58,111 nucleotides of DNA from an uncultured Oscillospiraceae bacterium (GCA_900543395.1 UQQT01000013.1:1-58111), one strand, 5' to 3'; counted from the stretch's first letter, positions 48,571 through 58,077 are shown. Made by a program: numbers and translations. Notes: a model not told the origin generated them from the letters alone.

Positions 48571-49809
48571 TTATCTTTTTGACAGGACTTCTTTTTCGTA
48601 CTTTTCGACTTCCGAATAATAATCCGCCGGTACGCCCGACTGTCTTAAATATTCGTTCCATATATCGCCGAACGGCATGGTTTTAAGCTCCTCCGACACC
48701 GTCATAAGGCGTGTGAATTCGCCCTTGTCCTGAAGCTCCTTCATCATATTTGAGGGTTCGAGAAGAGCGTAAAGCAGAGCCTTCTGTACGGAGCGCAAGC
48801 CCGTTACCCACGCGGAGATTCTGTTTATCGACGCGTCGAAATAGTCGGTTGCGATAAATACTCTGTCAAGCGCGTTGTTTCTGACGATCTCCTTTGCGAT
48901 CTCCTTTGTCTCGTCGTCAAAAATAACGACATGGTCTGAATCCCAGCGTACTCCGCGCGTTATGTGGAGCGCGATTTTTTCATTAAAGAGAAGAAGAGAA
49001 GATATCTTGTCCGAAACGACCTCTGTCGGGTGGTAGTGACCGTTGTCCATGAGCGGGACTATGCCGTTTTTTGAAGCGTAATTCATCGTAAATTCCGCGC
49101 TGCCGACGGTGTAGCTTTCGAGTCCGATTCCGAATACCTTTGATTCGAGAGTTACGAATACCTTTGACTTGTCGTACGGAACGCTCAGTATCTCGTCGAG
49201 CGACTCTTTGAACCTTTTTCTCGGTCCGATTCTGTCGGCGGGGATGTCCTTGTATCCGTCGGGAATCCATATATTCATAACGCACGGCATGTTGGTCTGT
49301 TCCGCGAAATACTGCGAAATCTCAATGCATCTCTTGCCGTGTTCTATCCAGAATTTACGCACTTCTTCATCGGGTGAGGAGAGCGTTAAATTATCTTTGA
49401 CCATCGGGTGAGAGAAAAATGTGGGGTTAAAGTCGATACCCATTTTTCTGTCGCGGGCAAAATCGACCCATCTTTTGAAATGCTCCGGCTTTATCGCGTT
49501 TCTGTCGGCATAATTTCCGTTTTCGAATATCGCGTACGAAGCGTGGAGATTTATTTTCTTTCTGCCGGGAACGAGCGAGCAGACCTTGTCTATGTCCGCC
49601 ATAAGCTCCTCGGGTGTAGTCGCCTTTCCGGGGTAATTGCCCGTTGCCTGAATTCCGCCCGAAAGAGCTTCTTTCGAATCGAAGCCCGTTACGTCGTCGC
49701 CCTGCCAGCAGTGCATAGAAACGGGAATTGTCTTAAGCGTTTCGATAGCTTTGTCGGTATCGACGCCGTAATCGAGGTACATTGCTTTTGCGCTTTCGTA
49801 TCTGTCCAT
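48571..49809 (-). CDS. rhaA: L-rhamnose isomerase
   Basis: A 412-residue isomerase converting L-rhamnose to L-rhamnulose. The family signatures are SMHCWQGDDVTGFD at residues 31-44, INLHASYAIFE, GIDFNPTFFSHP, and the metal-binding MDNGHYHPTE. Length is normal. AAGGAGG precedes ATG 49809. It follows prfC by 19 bases and likely shares its transcript. No rhamnulokinase, aldolase or rhamnose transporter is adjacent, so the rest of the pathway is elsewhere. The FGGY kinase at 5.8 kb is in a different operon. Confidence 0.95.
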   Translation of the reverse strand: MDRYESAKAMYLDYGVDTDKAIETLKTIPVSMHCWQGDDVTGFDSKEALSGGIQATGNYPGKATTPEELMADIDKVCSLVPGRKKINLHASYAIFENGNYADRNAIKPEHFKRWVDFARDRKMGIDFNPTFFSHPMVKDNLTLSSPDEEVRKFWIEHGKRCIEISQYFAEQTNMPCVMNIWIPDGYKDIPADRIGPRKRFKESLDEILSVPYDKSKVFVTLESKVFGIGLESYTVGSAEFTMNYASKNGIVPLMDNGHYHPTEVVSDKISSLLLFNEKIALHITRGVRWDSDHVVIFDDETKEIAKEIVRNNALDRVFIATDYFDASINRISAWVTGLRSVQKALLYALLEPSNMMKELQDKGEFTRLMTVSEELKTMPFGDIWNEYLRQSGVPADYYSEVEKYEKEVLSKR

Positions 49810-49828
49810 TTTTTATCCTCCTTAAAAA

Positions 49829-51436
49829 TCAGCCCTCTATATCCTGGTGGAATTCTCTTAGTTTCAATTCGGGATTTTTCTCCTGCGCCCAGTTAACAGC
49901 CCAGCTGCCGTTGAATATGAGAAGATCTCCGCCCTTTACGTCCTTTACCCAACGGGTGTCGGAGCCTAAATTATATTTGGTACCGTCGAAATTCTCGTTT
50001 TCGACTCTTCTTATCTGCTCGTGAGGAAGATCCTGTCTTAAATATTCGACTCCGTACTCGCTTTTCATTCTGAATTTGAGAACGTCGAACTGAAGCACTC
50101 CGACAACGCCGACGATAACCTTTTCCATACCGCCGTTTGGCAGAAAGAATATCTGAATCGCGCCCTCCTGTGCTATCTGATTCATGCCCTTTGCAAACTG
50201 CTTGCGCTTCATCGAGTCAACCTGTTCGATTATAGCGAAATGCTCGGGGGCGAACGTCGGAATTCCGGAGAATTTAACTTTATGCGAGGCGTCGCATACG
50301 GTGTCTCCTATCGAGAAAAAACCCGGGTCGAACACGCCGATTATATCGCCGGCATACGCCTCGTCTATAACGTCGCGCTCCTGCGCCATCATCTGCTGCG
50401 GCTGTGAAAGTCTCATTGACTTTTCGCCCTGAACGTGGTAGTATTCCCTGCCTCTCTCAAACTTGCCCGAACAGATTCGAAGAAATGAAATTCTGTCCCT
50501 GTGAGCCTTGTTCATGTTCGCCTGAATTTTAAATACGAATGCGGAGAAATGATCGTCGAGCGGATCTACGGTTTCGCCGTCTCCCGTTTTTCTCGGCAGG
50601 GGAGAGGTCGTAAGTCTTAAAAATGATTCCAAAAACTGCTCTACGCCGAAGTTATTAAGCGCGGAGCCGAAGAACACAGGGCTTAATTTACCCCTGCGTA
50701 CCTCATCTAAGTCGAATTCTCCGCCCGCTCCGTCGAGAAGCTCCGTCTGGTCGATAAGGTCGTTCATTAAATCCTCGCCGATAAGCTCCTTTAATCTGTC
50801 CTTATCGTTTATATCGCATACTATCGATTCGAGTCTGATTCTGCCCGCGTGGAAGTTGTCGTAGGTCAGAACGTGCTTTTCGTTTCTGTCGTAAATTCCT
50901 TTAAACGTACTGCCGGAGCTTATCGGCCAGTTCATCGGATAAGTCGCGATTCCGAATTCGGTTTCCAGCTCGTCGAGAAGCTCGAACGGATCTCTCGCCT
51001 CGTGATCCATCTTATTTATAAAGGTAAAAATGGGGATTCCGCGCATTGCGCAGACCTTGAATAATTTTCTCGTCTGAGGCTCGATACCCTTTGCCGCGTC
51101 GATAACCATTACCGCGCTGTCCGCCGCCATAAGCGTACGGTACGTGTCCTCGGAGAAATCCTGATGTCCCGGGGTGTCGAGAATGTTGATGCAGTATCCC
51201 TCGTACTCAAACTGCATTACCGATGACGTGACGGAAATTCCTCTCTGTTTTTCAAGCTCCATCCAGTCTGAAACGGCGTGCTTGTCGCCCTGTTTGCCCT
51301 TGACGGAGCCTGCGGACTGTATCGCCCTGCCGTAGAGCAGAAGCTTTTCGGTAAGCGTTGTCTTACCTGCGTCGGGGTGTGAGATGATTGCAAACGTCCG
51401 ACGGCGTTCGATTTCGTTTTTAGTCTTTGTATCCAT
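49829..51436 (-). CDS. prfC: Peptide chain release factor 3
   Basis: A 535-residue translational GTPase that recycles release factors 1 and 2 from terminated ribosomes. G1 is SHPDAGKTT (residues 19-27), G3 is DTPGHQDFSEDTYR, and G4 is FINKMDHE. Domain III ends in the EYGVEYL segment normal for RF3. It is close to EF-G in fold but the length and DFSEDTYRTL switch are RF3-like. It is upstream of rhaA and the first gene of that unit. Confidence 0.95.
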   Translation of the reverse strand: MDTKTKNEIERRRTFAIISHPDAGKTTLTEKLLLYGRAIQSAGSVKGKQGDKHAVSDWMELEKQRGISVTSSVMQFEYEGYCINILDTPGHQDFSEDTYRTLMAADSAVMVIDAAKGIEPQTRKLFKVCAMRGIPIFTFINKMDHEARDPFELLDELETEFGIATYPMNWPISSGSTFKGIYDRNEKHVLTYDNFHAGRIRLESIVCDINDKDRLKELIGEDLMNDLIDQTELLDGAGGEFDLDEVRRGKLSPVFFGSALNNFGVEQFLESFLRLTTSPLPRKTGDGETVDPLDDHFSAFVFKIQANMNKAHRDRISFLRICSGKFERGREYYHVQGEKSMRLSQPQQMMAQERDVIDEAYAGDIIGVFDPGFFSIGDTVCDASHKVKFSGIPTFAPEHFAIIEQVDSMKRKQFAKGMNQIAQEGAIQIFFLPNGGMEKVIVGVVGVLQFDVLKFRMKSEYGVEYLRQDLPHEQIRRVENENFDGTKYNLGSDTRWVKDVKGGDLLIFNGSWAVNWAQEKNPELKLREFHQDIEG

Positions 51437-51481
51437 AACGACTCTCTCTTTTGATTTAATATAAAATAAAATAACCGATTT

Positions 51482-51510
51482 ATTTTACCATATACAATTT
51501 TTAAAATCAA
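51482..51510 (-). promoter_or_regulatory. Promoter of prfC
   Basis: On the minus strand TTGATT (51505-51510), 17 bases, TAAAAT (51482-51487). Confidence 0.6.
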
Positions 51511-51523
51511 TAGCAGAGACTTA

Positions 51524-51629
51524 AATAAAAAAGCGTGTAAATACACATAATTTTATAACGGCGGGTTGACATGACAGCAACGAGGTGTTATAATGGTAAT
51601 AAAAAAGCGTGTAAATACACATAATTTTT
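51524..51629. repeat. Pair of near-identical 31-bp direct repeats flanking a promoter
   Basis: AATAAAAAAGCGTGTAAATA followed by CACATAATTTT occurs at 51524-51554 and again at 51598-51628. Both contain the small palindrome GTGTA-AA-TACAC. The copies start 74 bases apart, close to seven helical turns. The consensus promoter at 51566-51594 lies exactly between them, and the second copy covers the region just downstream of the transcription start. Confidence 0.85.
51566..51594 (+). promoter_or_regulatory. Perfect consensus promoter of the AAA_14 ATPase gene
   Basis: TTGACA (51566-51571), 17 bases, TATAAT (51589-51594). Flanked on both sides by the 31-bp repeats, which are well placed to act as operators. 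Confidence 0.9.
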
Positions 51630-51644
51630 ACGGAGGTGCTGTCC

Positions 51645-52943
51645 GTGATAGAGAGAAAACGTTATCTTGACAAGCTTATAAGTAAAAAACAAAACGGACT
51701 TATCAAGGTTATTACCGGAATAAGACGCTGCGGGAAATCGTATCTCTTATTTAATATTTATAAGAATTATCTTATTTCTTCGGGTGTTGATGAAAAAAAT
51801 ATTATTTGTCTTGCGCTTGACGACGACGAGAATATCAGATACCGCAATCCGCTCGAACTCGGTAAATATATCCGTTCGCTGACAGAGGACAAAAGCAGGG
51901 AATACTACGTTTTCCTCGACGAAATTCAAAAGGTCGCCCAAATAAATAATCCTTACGTGGAGTCGGGCGAGGACAAAATCGGATTTACGGACGTTCTGCT
52001 GGGGCTTATGAAGCGCGAAAATCTCGATATATACGTAACGGGTTCAAATTCGAAAATGCTCTCGTCGGATATTCTGACGGAATTCCGCGGACGGGGCGAC
52101 GAAATAAGGGTAAGTCCGCTGTCGTATTCGGAATTTTATAATGCCTGCGGTGATGACAAGAACGGAGCGTGGCAGGAGTACGTAACATACGGCGGTATGC
52201 CTTTTATAATGAGCAGGCGCGGACACGAGGAAAAAGCCCGCTATCTGACCTCGCTGTTTGATACGATTTATATAAGCGATATTATGGAACGGAATTCGCT
52301 TGTAAAAGAGAAAAGCACGCTTGACGATATTTTAAATATCATATCTTCGTCTGTCGGTTCTCTTACGAATTCGAATAAAATCGCCAATACGTTCAAAAGC
52401 CGTAAGCAGGTCAATATAAGCCCGCAGAATGTCGGAAAATATCTCGATTATTTCCTTGACGCATTTTTGATTTACAAAGCCGAACGCTACGACGTAAAGG
52501 GCAGAAAATATATAGGGTCTCCGCTTAAATATTATTTCAGCGATATAGGGCTTCGCAATGCGAGACTCAATTTCCGTCAGACCGAGATCAATCATATTAT
52601 GGAGAATATTATTTATAATGAACTGATATACCGTGATTTCAGCGTAGATGTCGGAGCGGTCGAATATTTTTATAAAGACAGCGACAAAAACAGCAAACGC
52701 TCACGGCTCGAAATTGATTTTGTCGCAAACAAGGGAAGCGTAAGATATTATATTCAGTCTGCGCTGACGGTGTCGGATGAACAAAAACGTGCGCAGGAAG
52801 TAAATTCGCTTAAACGAGTCGGCGATTCGTTTAAAAAAATCGTTGTAGTTTCGGATGATATAATTCCTCATTACGACGAGGACGGTATTTTTTATGTCGG
52901 AATAGAACGGTTTTTGCTCGACGAAACCGTAATGAGTTTTTAA
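51645..52943 (+). CDS. AAA_14/DUF4143-family ATP-binding protein
   Basis: A 432-residue P-loop ATPase. The N-terminal AAA_14 domain has Walker A GIRRCGKS (residues 25-32), Walker B YYVFLDEIQKV, and a TGSNSKMLSS sensor segment. The C-terminal DUF4143 domain (about 200-430) includes a conserved YFSDIGLRNARL stretch and an EIDFVANKG element reminiscent of nuclease-like folds. Function of this common family is unknown; some are proposed to interact with nucleic acids. GTG 51645 is preferred because GGAGG overlaps the GTG at 51636. It has a single-gene unit with repeat-flanked promoter. Confidence 0.85.
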   Translation: MIERKRYLDKLISKKQNGLIKVITGIRRCGKSYLLFNIYKNYLISSGVDEKNIICLALDDDENIRYRNPLELGKYIRSLTEDKSREYYVFLDEIQKVAQINNPYVESGEDKIGFTDVLLGLMKRENLDIYVTGSNSKMLSSDILTEFRGRGDEIRVSPLSYSEFYNACGDDKNGAWQEYVTYGGMPFIMSRRGHEEKARYLTSLFDTIYISDIMERNSLVKEKSTLDDILNIISSSVGSLTNSNKIANTFKSRKQVNISPQNVGKYLDYFLDAFLIYKAERYDVKGRKYIGSPLKYYFSDIGLRNARLNFRQTEINHIMENIIYNELIYRDFSVDVGAVEYFYKDSDKNSKRSRLEIDFVANKGSVRYYIQSALTVSDEQKRAQEVNSLKRVGDSFKKIVVVSDDIIPHYDEDGIFYVGIERFLLDETVMSF

Positions 52944-52951
52944 AAAAAGCA

Positions 52952-52987
52952 ACCGGAGACCGCCTTTTGAGCAGTCTCCGGTTTTTA
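52952..52987 (+). terminator. Bidirectional terminator
   Basis: ACCGGAGAC (52952-52960) pairs with GTCTCCGGT (52974-52982), followed by T on the plus side and by T on the minus side; it serves the ATPase gene and the convergent lysozyme gene. Confidence 0.85.
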
Positions 52988-53002
52988 TGTTTGTGAATAT
53001 TT

Positions 53003-53875
53003 TTATTGTGAAAAATCGGTAAACGCTATATTTAAGTCAACATTTCCCTCTATTCCTTTTACTTTTCCCGTGCAGGAGTACTGCCATATATCGTAATTAT
53101 AATAGAATTTCGGCGTGGTTCCCTCATACTGTGCGTACCAGAACGAATAGTCCTTTATCTTGCTTAAATCATAGCGGGTATAGCCGTCGGAGAGATTGAA
53201 ATATATAAGCGGAGTGTATCCCGCGCTTTTTATTTTTTCGCAGAACGCGACGGCGCATTTGTCGAGCGTTTCTCCCGTAACCGAATCGGTTCTCATTGCT
53301 GTGTCGGGCATGTTCTCCCAGTCGAAAACGACGGGGGCGGTGATTTTATAACCCTTTATGAGGGACAGGAGATAGTCCGCTTCTTCCTCCGCTTCCTCGA
53401 CGTTTGTCGCCTGCGAGTAGAAATACGCGCCGACCTTCAGCCCGGCTTTTTCCGCGTTTTCGAGATTCTGTCTGAAATTCGCGTCCTCAATAAGCTTTCC
53501 CGACGTGCCGTAACCCCTCGCGCCGACTCTTATAATCGCAAAGCTTATCCCGTCGGAGGCGACCGCGTCCCAGTCGATATCACCCTGGTACTGCGAAACG
53601 TCTATGCCGGTGTAGTATTTTACGTTTTCGTCGTCATAATAAATTCTGCCCGAGTCGTCCGCTTTGAAATTTTCCGCCTTATATGCGTTTACCGCAACGT
53701 CTTCGTAGTACGGCGAGCCGTCGGCGTTGTATATTTTTTGAGTAGGCTCCTGCGTAGTCGGCTCCGATTTTATTTTAAGAGGGTCTATTATAAACAAAAC
53801 CGCGAACACCGCGAACGCCAGAACCGCGCATCCCGCGATAATGTACGGCAGTTTTCGTCTTGTTGATGATTTCAT
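53003..53875 (-). CDS. GH25 lysozyme-like protein, membrane anchored
   Basis: A 290-residue surface protein. A basic start and one membrane segment (about residues 10-33) are followed by a Thr/Glu-rich linker, and then the GH25 domain from about 85. Catalytic and family residues show in TGIDVSQYQGDIDW, AIIRVGARGYG, and VVFDWENM with the Asp/Glu pair. It should cut the MurNAc-GlcNAc bond of peptidoglycan. A longer frame starts at 53938, but AAAGGAG fits ATG 53875. No SH3 or other cell-wall binding repeats are present, so localisation depends on the N-terminal anchor. Confidence 0.88.
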   Translation of the reverse strand: MKSSTRRKLPYIIAGCAVLAFAVFAVLFIIDPLKIKSEPTTQEPTQKIYNADGSPYYEDVAVNAYKAENFKADDSGRIYYDDENVKYYTGIDVSQYQGDIDWDAVASDGISFAIIRVGARGYGTSGKLIEDANFRQNLENAEKAGLKVGAYFYSQATNVEEAEEEADYLLSLIKGYKITAPVVFDWENMPDTAMRTDSVTGETLDKCAVAFCEKIKSAGYTPLIYFNLSDGYTRYDLSKIKDYSFWYAQYEGTTPKFYYNYDIWQYSCTGKVKGIEGNVDLNIAFTDFSQ

Positions 53876-53909
53876 GGTTTTGAACTCCTTTACGTTCGGC
53901 TTAATATAC

Positions 53910-53938
53910 AGTATACCATTTTCGTTTTTATATGACAA
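53910..53938 (-). promoter_or_regulatory. Promoter of the GH25 gene
   Basis: On the minus strand TTGTCA (53933-53938), 17 bases, TATACT (53910-53915). Confidence 0.65.
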
Positions 53939-53988
53939 TATTATTTATTAAATCTTAAAAATCGCCGTACGCTCGTCCGACGGCGGTA

Positions 53989-54017
53989 TTGACTTTTTTT
54001 TTCGGTTTGTATATACT
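53989..54017 (+). promoter_or_regulatory. Promoter of the unknown secreted protein gene
   Basis: TTGACT (53989-53994), 17 bases, TATACT (54012-54017). It diverges from the GH25 promoter. Confidence 0.65.
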
Positions 54018-54095
54018 TATGAGAGATAGTTATTTTTTATTTATATAATTATATAATACCGCGCCGTTCAGGGCGTGAGAGCGGAGGTTTTTATT

Positions 54096-55358
54096 TTGAA
54101 TAAAAAAGCTGTTACAGCCGCTATCGCGGTGCTTGCCGTAGTATGCGTGTTTACTTTTCTTGTACTCGGCGGAGTTATCAAATTAAATCCCAAGGAACTC
54201 GAGAGCGGTTCCGAAAACGGCGGCTACGATACGTCGGCGTATCTCAGCGACGTAAAATATCAGAGCGAAACGGGCGATAAAATATATCTGCCGACGTTTA
54301 TCGACGGAATTTATTATACCGCAGACACTATGGGCAACGTAAAGTTCTATGATTTTAATACCGAAAACGATACGTTTACCGAGCGTGCCGCCGACGGAAC
54401 TTATGATGTCAGCGTAAAGATGAGCGAGCAGAATATAAAGGCAAAGGTAAGCTATATAAAAGCCGACGGAAAAACCGCGGGCTACGGACTGTACACCCCG
54501 ACGATAGCTGGCGATACGGATTCCATTTACAGATACGTTTTCTTTGCCGTTACGGACATGCCGTCGGGCATGGGAAGTTCGTCTAATCTTCTCCTGCTTG
54601 CCGATTCGACCGAGAATAATTTCAGAAACGCCGAAAAGCTCTACGGCGATCAGTTTTCGTTCAATCCCGAAAAGGGAAGCGCGGAGCGCATTTATTCCGA
54701 GGCTAACAGGTACGTAGGCTCCGACGGAACGAAGAGAGCCGACTATGCTGTAGTTACGGATTATATTCTTAAAAACGAGCTTGACAATTCGCTGTTTATC
54801 TCGGGCAGACATTACGCCGAGGATGAGGATAAGTACGACCTTATGAAGGCGGGAGGAAGAGGAAACAACGTCGATAACGTTCTCGTTGAGGAGAATGTCG
54901 TAGGCAGATTCGTAAAAGCAACGGATGACGGAATTTTATACTTAACAGAGAACGCGGATAAAAACGTCGTACTTAAAAAGGTTGATTCCGATGAGGCGGT
55001 AAAGACTTTCGAGTGTAAACGCGACTCAATTTTTGTTTCGGGCGACTACATTTTTGCAAATAATTCCGTATACAGCGTAAATGACGATACTACGGTTGAA
55101 TTAAAAGGTGATTTCCTTGCAAATTTCAAAGCCGATATGTTCGCTTGTAACGGAAAGACCGCATTTTTAAGAGGATATATCGATAAGACAAATCCCGCGA
55201 TAGTCATAGCCGATATGACGACGGGCGAGTGTAAATACTATGTAAACGATATATTCATGAGTATAGTCAACCCCGAAATTCTTTCGGATTCGACCGTTAT
55301 GTACACGATAGTTTCGGGTTCGGACGGTTCGGCTTTCAGATATTTTGTTGTTAAATAA
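54096..55358 (+). CDS. Membrane-anchored extracytoplasmic protein of unknown function
   Basis: A 420-residue protein with a signal-anchor helix at about residues 5-28, no lipobox cysteine, and a long extracytoplasmic part rich in Asp, Asn, Ser, Thr and Tyr. Repeating short beta-strand-like segments (GIYYTADTMGNVKFYDFN, GDYIFANNSVYSVNDD) suggest a propeller or other all-beta fold, but no family can be named. The start is TTG 54096 behind GCGGAGG; an upstream in-frame start at 54075 lacks a ribosome site. It is 11 bases before the YaiI/YqxD gene and may share its transcript. Confidence 0.7.
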   Translation: MNKKAVTAAIAVLAVVCVFTFLVLGGVIKLNPKELESGSENGGYDTSAYLSDVKYQSETGDKIYLPTFIDGIYYTADTMGNVKFYDFNTENDTFTERAADGTYDVSVKMSEQNIKAKVSYIKADGKTAGYGLYTPTIAGDTDSIYRYVFFAVTDMPSGMGSSSNLLLLADSTENNFRNAEKLYGDQFSFNPEKGSAERIYSEANRYVGSDGTKRADYAVVTDYILKNELDNSLFISGRHYAEDEDKYDLMKAGGRGNNVDNVLVEENVVGRFVKATDDGILYLTENADKNVVLKKVDSDEAVKTFECKRDSIFVSGDYIFANNSVYSVNDDTTVELKGDFLANFKADMFACNGKTAFLRGYIDKTNPAIVIADMTTGECKYYVNDIFMSIVNPEILSDSTVMYTIVSGSDGSAFRYFVVK

Positions 55359-55369
55359 AAAAGTAAAGA

Positions 55370-55813
55370 ATGAGAGTATTCATTGACGCAGACGGCTGTC
55401 CCGTTGTCGATATCACAGTTTCGTTGTCGTCTAAGTACGGCGCAGAGGTGATTATAATTACCGACACGTCCCATATTATCGAGCGCGAAAACGCCGTTAC
55501 GATAACGGTGGAAAAGGGTGCGGATTCGGCGGATTTTAAAATTGCGAATATGATTTCACACGGCGATATTGTCGTAACGCAGGACTACGGGCTTGCCGCC
55601 ATGTGCCTTGCAAGGGGAGCAAGACCCGTTAATCAGAACGGCGTGATTTTTTCGGACGGCAATATAGAAAAAATGCTTTATACCCGTTATGTTTCAAAAG
55701 AAATACGGCGTGCCGGAGGCAGGACAAAGGGTCCTAAGAAACGCACGAACGAACAGGATGAGGATTTTAAAGGAGCGTTAAAATTTCTTCTTGAAAAATC
55801 ATGCACGCCGTAA
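55370..55813 (+). CDS. YaiI/YqxD family protein (DUF188)
   Basis: A 147-residue small cytoplasmic protein that begins MRVFIDADGCPVVD, the near-invariant start of the YaiI/YqxD family, and has VTQDYGLAAMCLARGARPVN in its middle. The acidic residues resemble those of PIN/NYN-type RNases, but activity of the family is not established. The C-terminus is basic. A poor ribosome binding site and close spacing suggest coupling with the gene before it. Confidence 0.88.
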   Translation: MRVFIDADGCPVVDITVSLSSKYGAEVIIITDTSHIIERENAVTITVEKGADSADFKIANMISHGDIVVTQDYGLAAMCLARGARPVNQNGVIFSDGNIEKMLYTRYVSKEIRRAGGRTKGPKKRTNEQDEDFKGALKFLLEKSCTP

Positions 55814-55865
55814 GGTATTTTCGATTATAATGTGATGAATACTTTTTTGTAGGATTGAGAGTTTT

Positions 55866-56516
55866 ATGTTTGATATATTAAAGGAGGATATAGCCTCCGT
55901 AAGAGACAGAGACCCTGCGGTCGGGAGCGTTGCGGAGGTGCTGTTTCTCTACCCCGGAGTCAAAGCGATAAGGGCACACCGGCGGGCGCACAAGTGCTAT
56001 AAACACGGGTTTATCTTTCTCGCCAGAATGATATCCCAGCGCGCCGCGAGGAAAACGGGGATCGAGATTCATCCCGGCGCGAAGATAGGCAGACGCTTCT
56101 TTATAGACCACGGAACCGGAGTCGTTATCGGCGAAACAGCCGAAATAGGCGACGATGTTACCATTTACCAGGGCGTTACGCTCGGAGGTACCGGCAAGGA
56201 TGTCGGCAAACGTCACCCGACGGTAGGCAACAACGTTATGATAGGCGCGGGAGCAAAGGTGCTGGGACCCCTTCATATAGGCGACAACTCAAAAATCGCC
56301 GCGGGTTCGGTCGTTTTAAACGATATTCCCGCAAACTGTACAGCGGTCGGTACTCCCGCGAGAGTCGTAAAACTCGACGGCGTGAGAGTCGAGCACGTAC
56401 AGAACCTCGACCAGATTCACATTCCCGACCCTGTCGCGCAGGAGCTTGAAAGACTCGAAAACGAAATAAAAGAGCTTTCCGCAAAGTTAGAAGCTAAGGA
56501 GAAAGAAAACAAATGA
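55866..56516 (+). CDS. cysE: Serine O-acetyltransferase
   Basis: A 216-residue hexapeptide-repeat acetyltransferase making O-acetylserine, the first step of cysteine synthesis. The N-terminal helical part is short, as in Firmicute CysE. Left-handed beta-helix repeats run from about residue 65 (GIEIHPGAKIGRRFFIDHGT) through VVIGETAEIGDDVTIYQGVT to GAGAKVLGPLHIGDNS. The catalytic histidine lies in FIDHGTG. The C-terminal tail is charged and helical. It overlaps cysS by four bases, a coupling common in Firmicutes that joins cysteine synthesis with its use. Confidence 0.95.
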   Translation: MFDILKEDIASVRDRDPAVGSVAEVLFLYPGVKAIRAHRRAHKCYKHGFIFLARMISQRAARKTGIEIHPGAKIGRRFFIDHGTGVVIGETAEIGDDVTIYQGVTLGGTGKDVGKRHPTVGNNVMIGAGAKVLGPLHIGDNSKIAAGSVVLNDIPANCTAVGTPARVVKLDGVRVEHVQNLDQIHIPDPVAQELERLENEIKELSAKLEAKEKENK

Positions 56517-57907
56517 AAATATACAACACAATGACGAGACAAAAGGAAGAAATCAAGACGATCACTCCCGGCGAAATCAAAATTTATGCGTGCGGACCGA
56601 CCGTTTATAACTATATTCATATAGGAAACGCAAGACCCATATGTGTTTTCGACGTAATGCGCCGTTATATGGAGTACAGAGGACTCAAGGTTACGTATGT
56701 TCAGAATTTTACGGATATCGACGATAAAATCATCCGCAGAGCGAACGAAGAGGGCGTTGACTTCAAGGCTATAAGCGAAAAATACATTGCCGAATACAAA
56801 GTCGACGCACACGGTCTTAACGTAAGAGACGCGTCCGTTCACCCGAGAGCTACGGAAAATATCGACGAGATAATTTCGATTATTTCTACTCTCATTGAGA
56901 AAGGCTACGCTTACGAGGTTGACGGAGACGTATATTTCAGCCCCTCAAAGGATCCCGAATACGGCAAGCTTTCGCATCAGCCCCTCGAAGATTTGGCGGC
57001 AGGCGCGAGAATAAACGTCGAGGATATCAAGAGAGAGCCTATGGATTTCGCGCTTTGGAAGGCGGCTAAGCCCGGCGAGCCTTACTGGGAGTCGCCGTGG
57101 GGCAAGGGCAGACCCGGCTGGCATATCGAGTGCTCGGCTATGTCGAGACGTTACCTCGGCAAGACGATTGATATGCACTGCGGAGGAAGCGACCTTATAT
57201 TCCCGCATCACGAAAACGAAATAGCTCAGAGTGAGTGCTGTAACGGCGTAACGTTTGCGAACTACTGGGTTCACAACGGATTTATAAACGTTGACAATGT
57301 TAAAATGTCGAAGTCGCTCGGCAATTTCTTCACCGTCCGCGACGTTGCAGAAAAGTACGGCTACGAGCCTGTAAGATATTTCCTCATCTCGTCGCAGTAC
57401 AGAAGCCCGATCAACTACTGCGTCGATATCTTAGAGCAGTGCAAGGCTTCTCTTGCAAGACTTTACACGTGCCGTAACGCGATCGACGACGCTATGGAGT
57501 ATGCATCCGACGGCGATAACGGACTTGATGAATTTAATAAAATTGCCGAGAATCGCAGACAGCAGTTCATCACGGCTATGGACGATGATCTCAACACAGC
57601 TGACGCGCTTTCAGCAGTATTCGAACTCGTAAGGGATATAAATAAAATTATCGCTTCGGGCGATATTTCGAAGGGCGTTCTGACCGCTGCGGCGTCTGTA
57701 TTCGACGAGCTGACGGGCGTTCTCGGTATTGTTTACAACAGAAAGAAGGATACGCTCGCAGAGGATGTCGAGGCTCTTATCGAGGCAAGAGCAAGAGCGA
57801 GAAAAGAGAAGAACTGGGCTGAGGCGGACAGAATCCGCGATGAGATAAAGAGTATGGGAATCGTACTCGAGGACACACCGCAGGGCGTTAAGTGGCATAA
57901 GGCTTAA
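56513..57907 (+). CDS. cysS: Cysteinyl-tRNA synthetase
   Basis: A 464-residue class I aminoacyl-tRNA synthetase charging tRNA-Cys. Motifs are CGPTVYNYIHIGNARP at the start (HIGN form of HIGH with the zinc-binding Cys), zinc ligands in WHIECSAM and FPHHENE, and KMSKSLGNF. The C-terminal helical anticodon-binding domain follows from about residue 320. Full length. It begins inside the end of cysE (ATGA overlap) and is closed by a terminator. No T-box was seen before cysE. Confidence 0.96.
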   Translation: MKIYNTMTRQKEEIKTITPGEIKIYACGPTVYNYIHIGNARPICVFDVMRRYMEYRGLKVTYVQNFTDIDDKIIRRANEEGVDFKAISEKYIAEYKVDAHGLNVRDASVHPRATENIDEIISIISTLIEKGYAYEVDGDVYFSPSKDPEYGKLSHQPLEDLAAGARINVEDIKREPMDFALWKAAKPGEPYWESPWGKGRPGWHIECSAMSRRYLGKTIDMHCGGSDLIFPHHENEIAQSECCNGVTFANYWVHNGFINVDNVKMSKSLGNFFTVRDVAEKYGYEPVRYFLISSQYRSPINYCVDILEQCKASLARLYTCRNAIDDAMEYASDGDNGLDEFNKIAENRRQQFITAMDDDLNTADALSAVFELVRDINKIIASGDISKGVLTAAASVFDELTGVLGIVYNRKKDTLAEDVEALIEARARARKEKNWAEADRIRDEIKSMGIVLEDTPQGVKWHKA

Positions 57908-57932
57908 CAGCCGAATAAAGCATAATAAAAAA

Positions 57933-57964
57933 ACCGCTCGGATTTAAAAGTCCGAGCGGTTTTT
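57933..57964 (+). terminator. Terminator of cysE-cysS
   Basis: ACCGCTCGGA (57933-57942) pairs perfectly with TCCGAGCGGT (57951-57960), followed by T. Confidence 0.92.
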
Positions 57965-58077
57965 AGACTGTCGATAAAGCACCTGAACCACGCTGAAAAG
58001 AAATTTATATTTTGTTTCTTTAGATTAAAAAGGTTTTTTATTGACAATTTACAAATATATTTTGATTTTTTTAATGA

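Noticed and set aside
51524..51629. CRISPR-like repeats
   Set aside because: Only two copies, with a promoter as spacer and no cas genes in the window.
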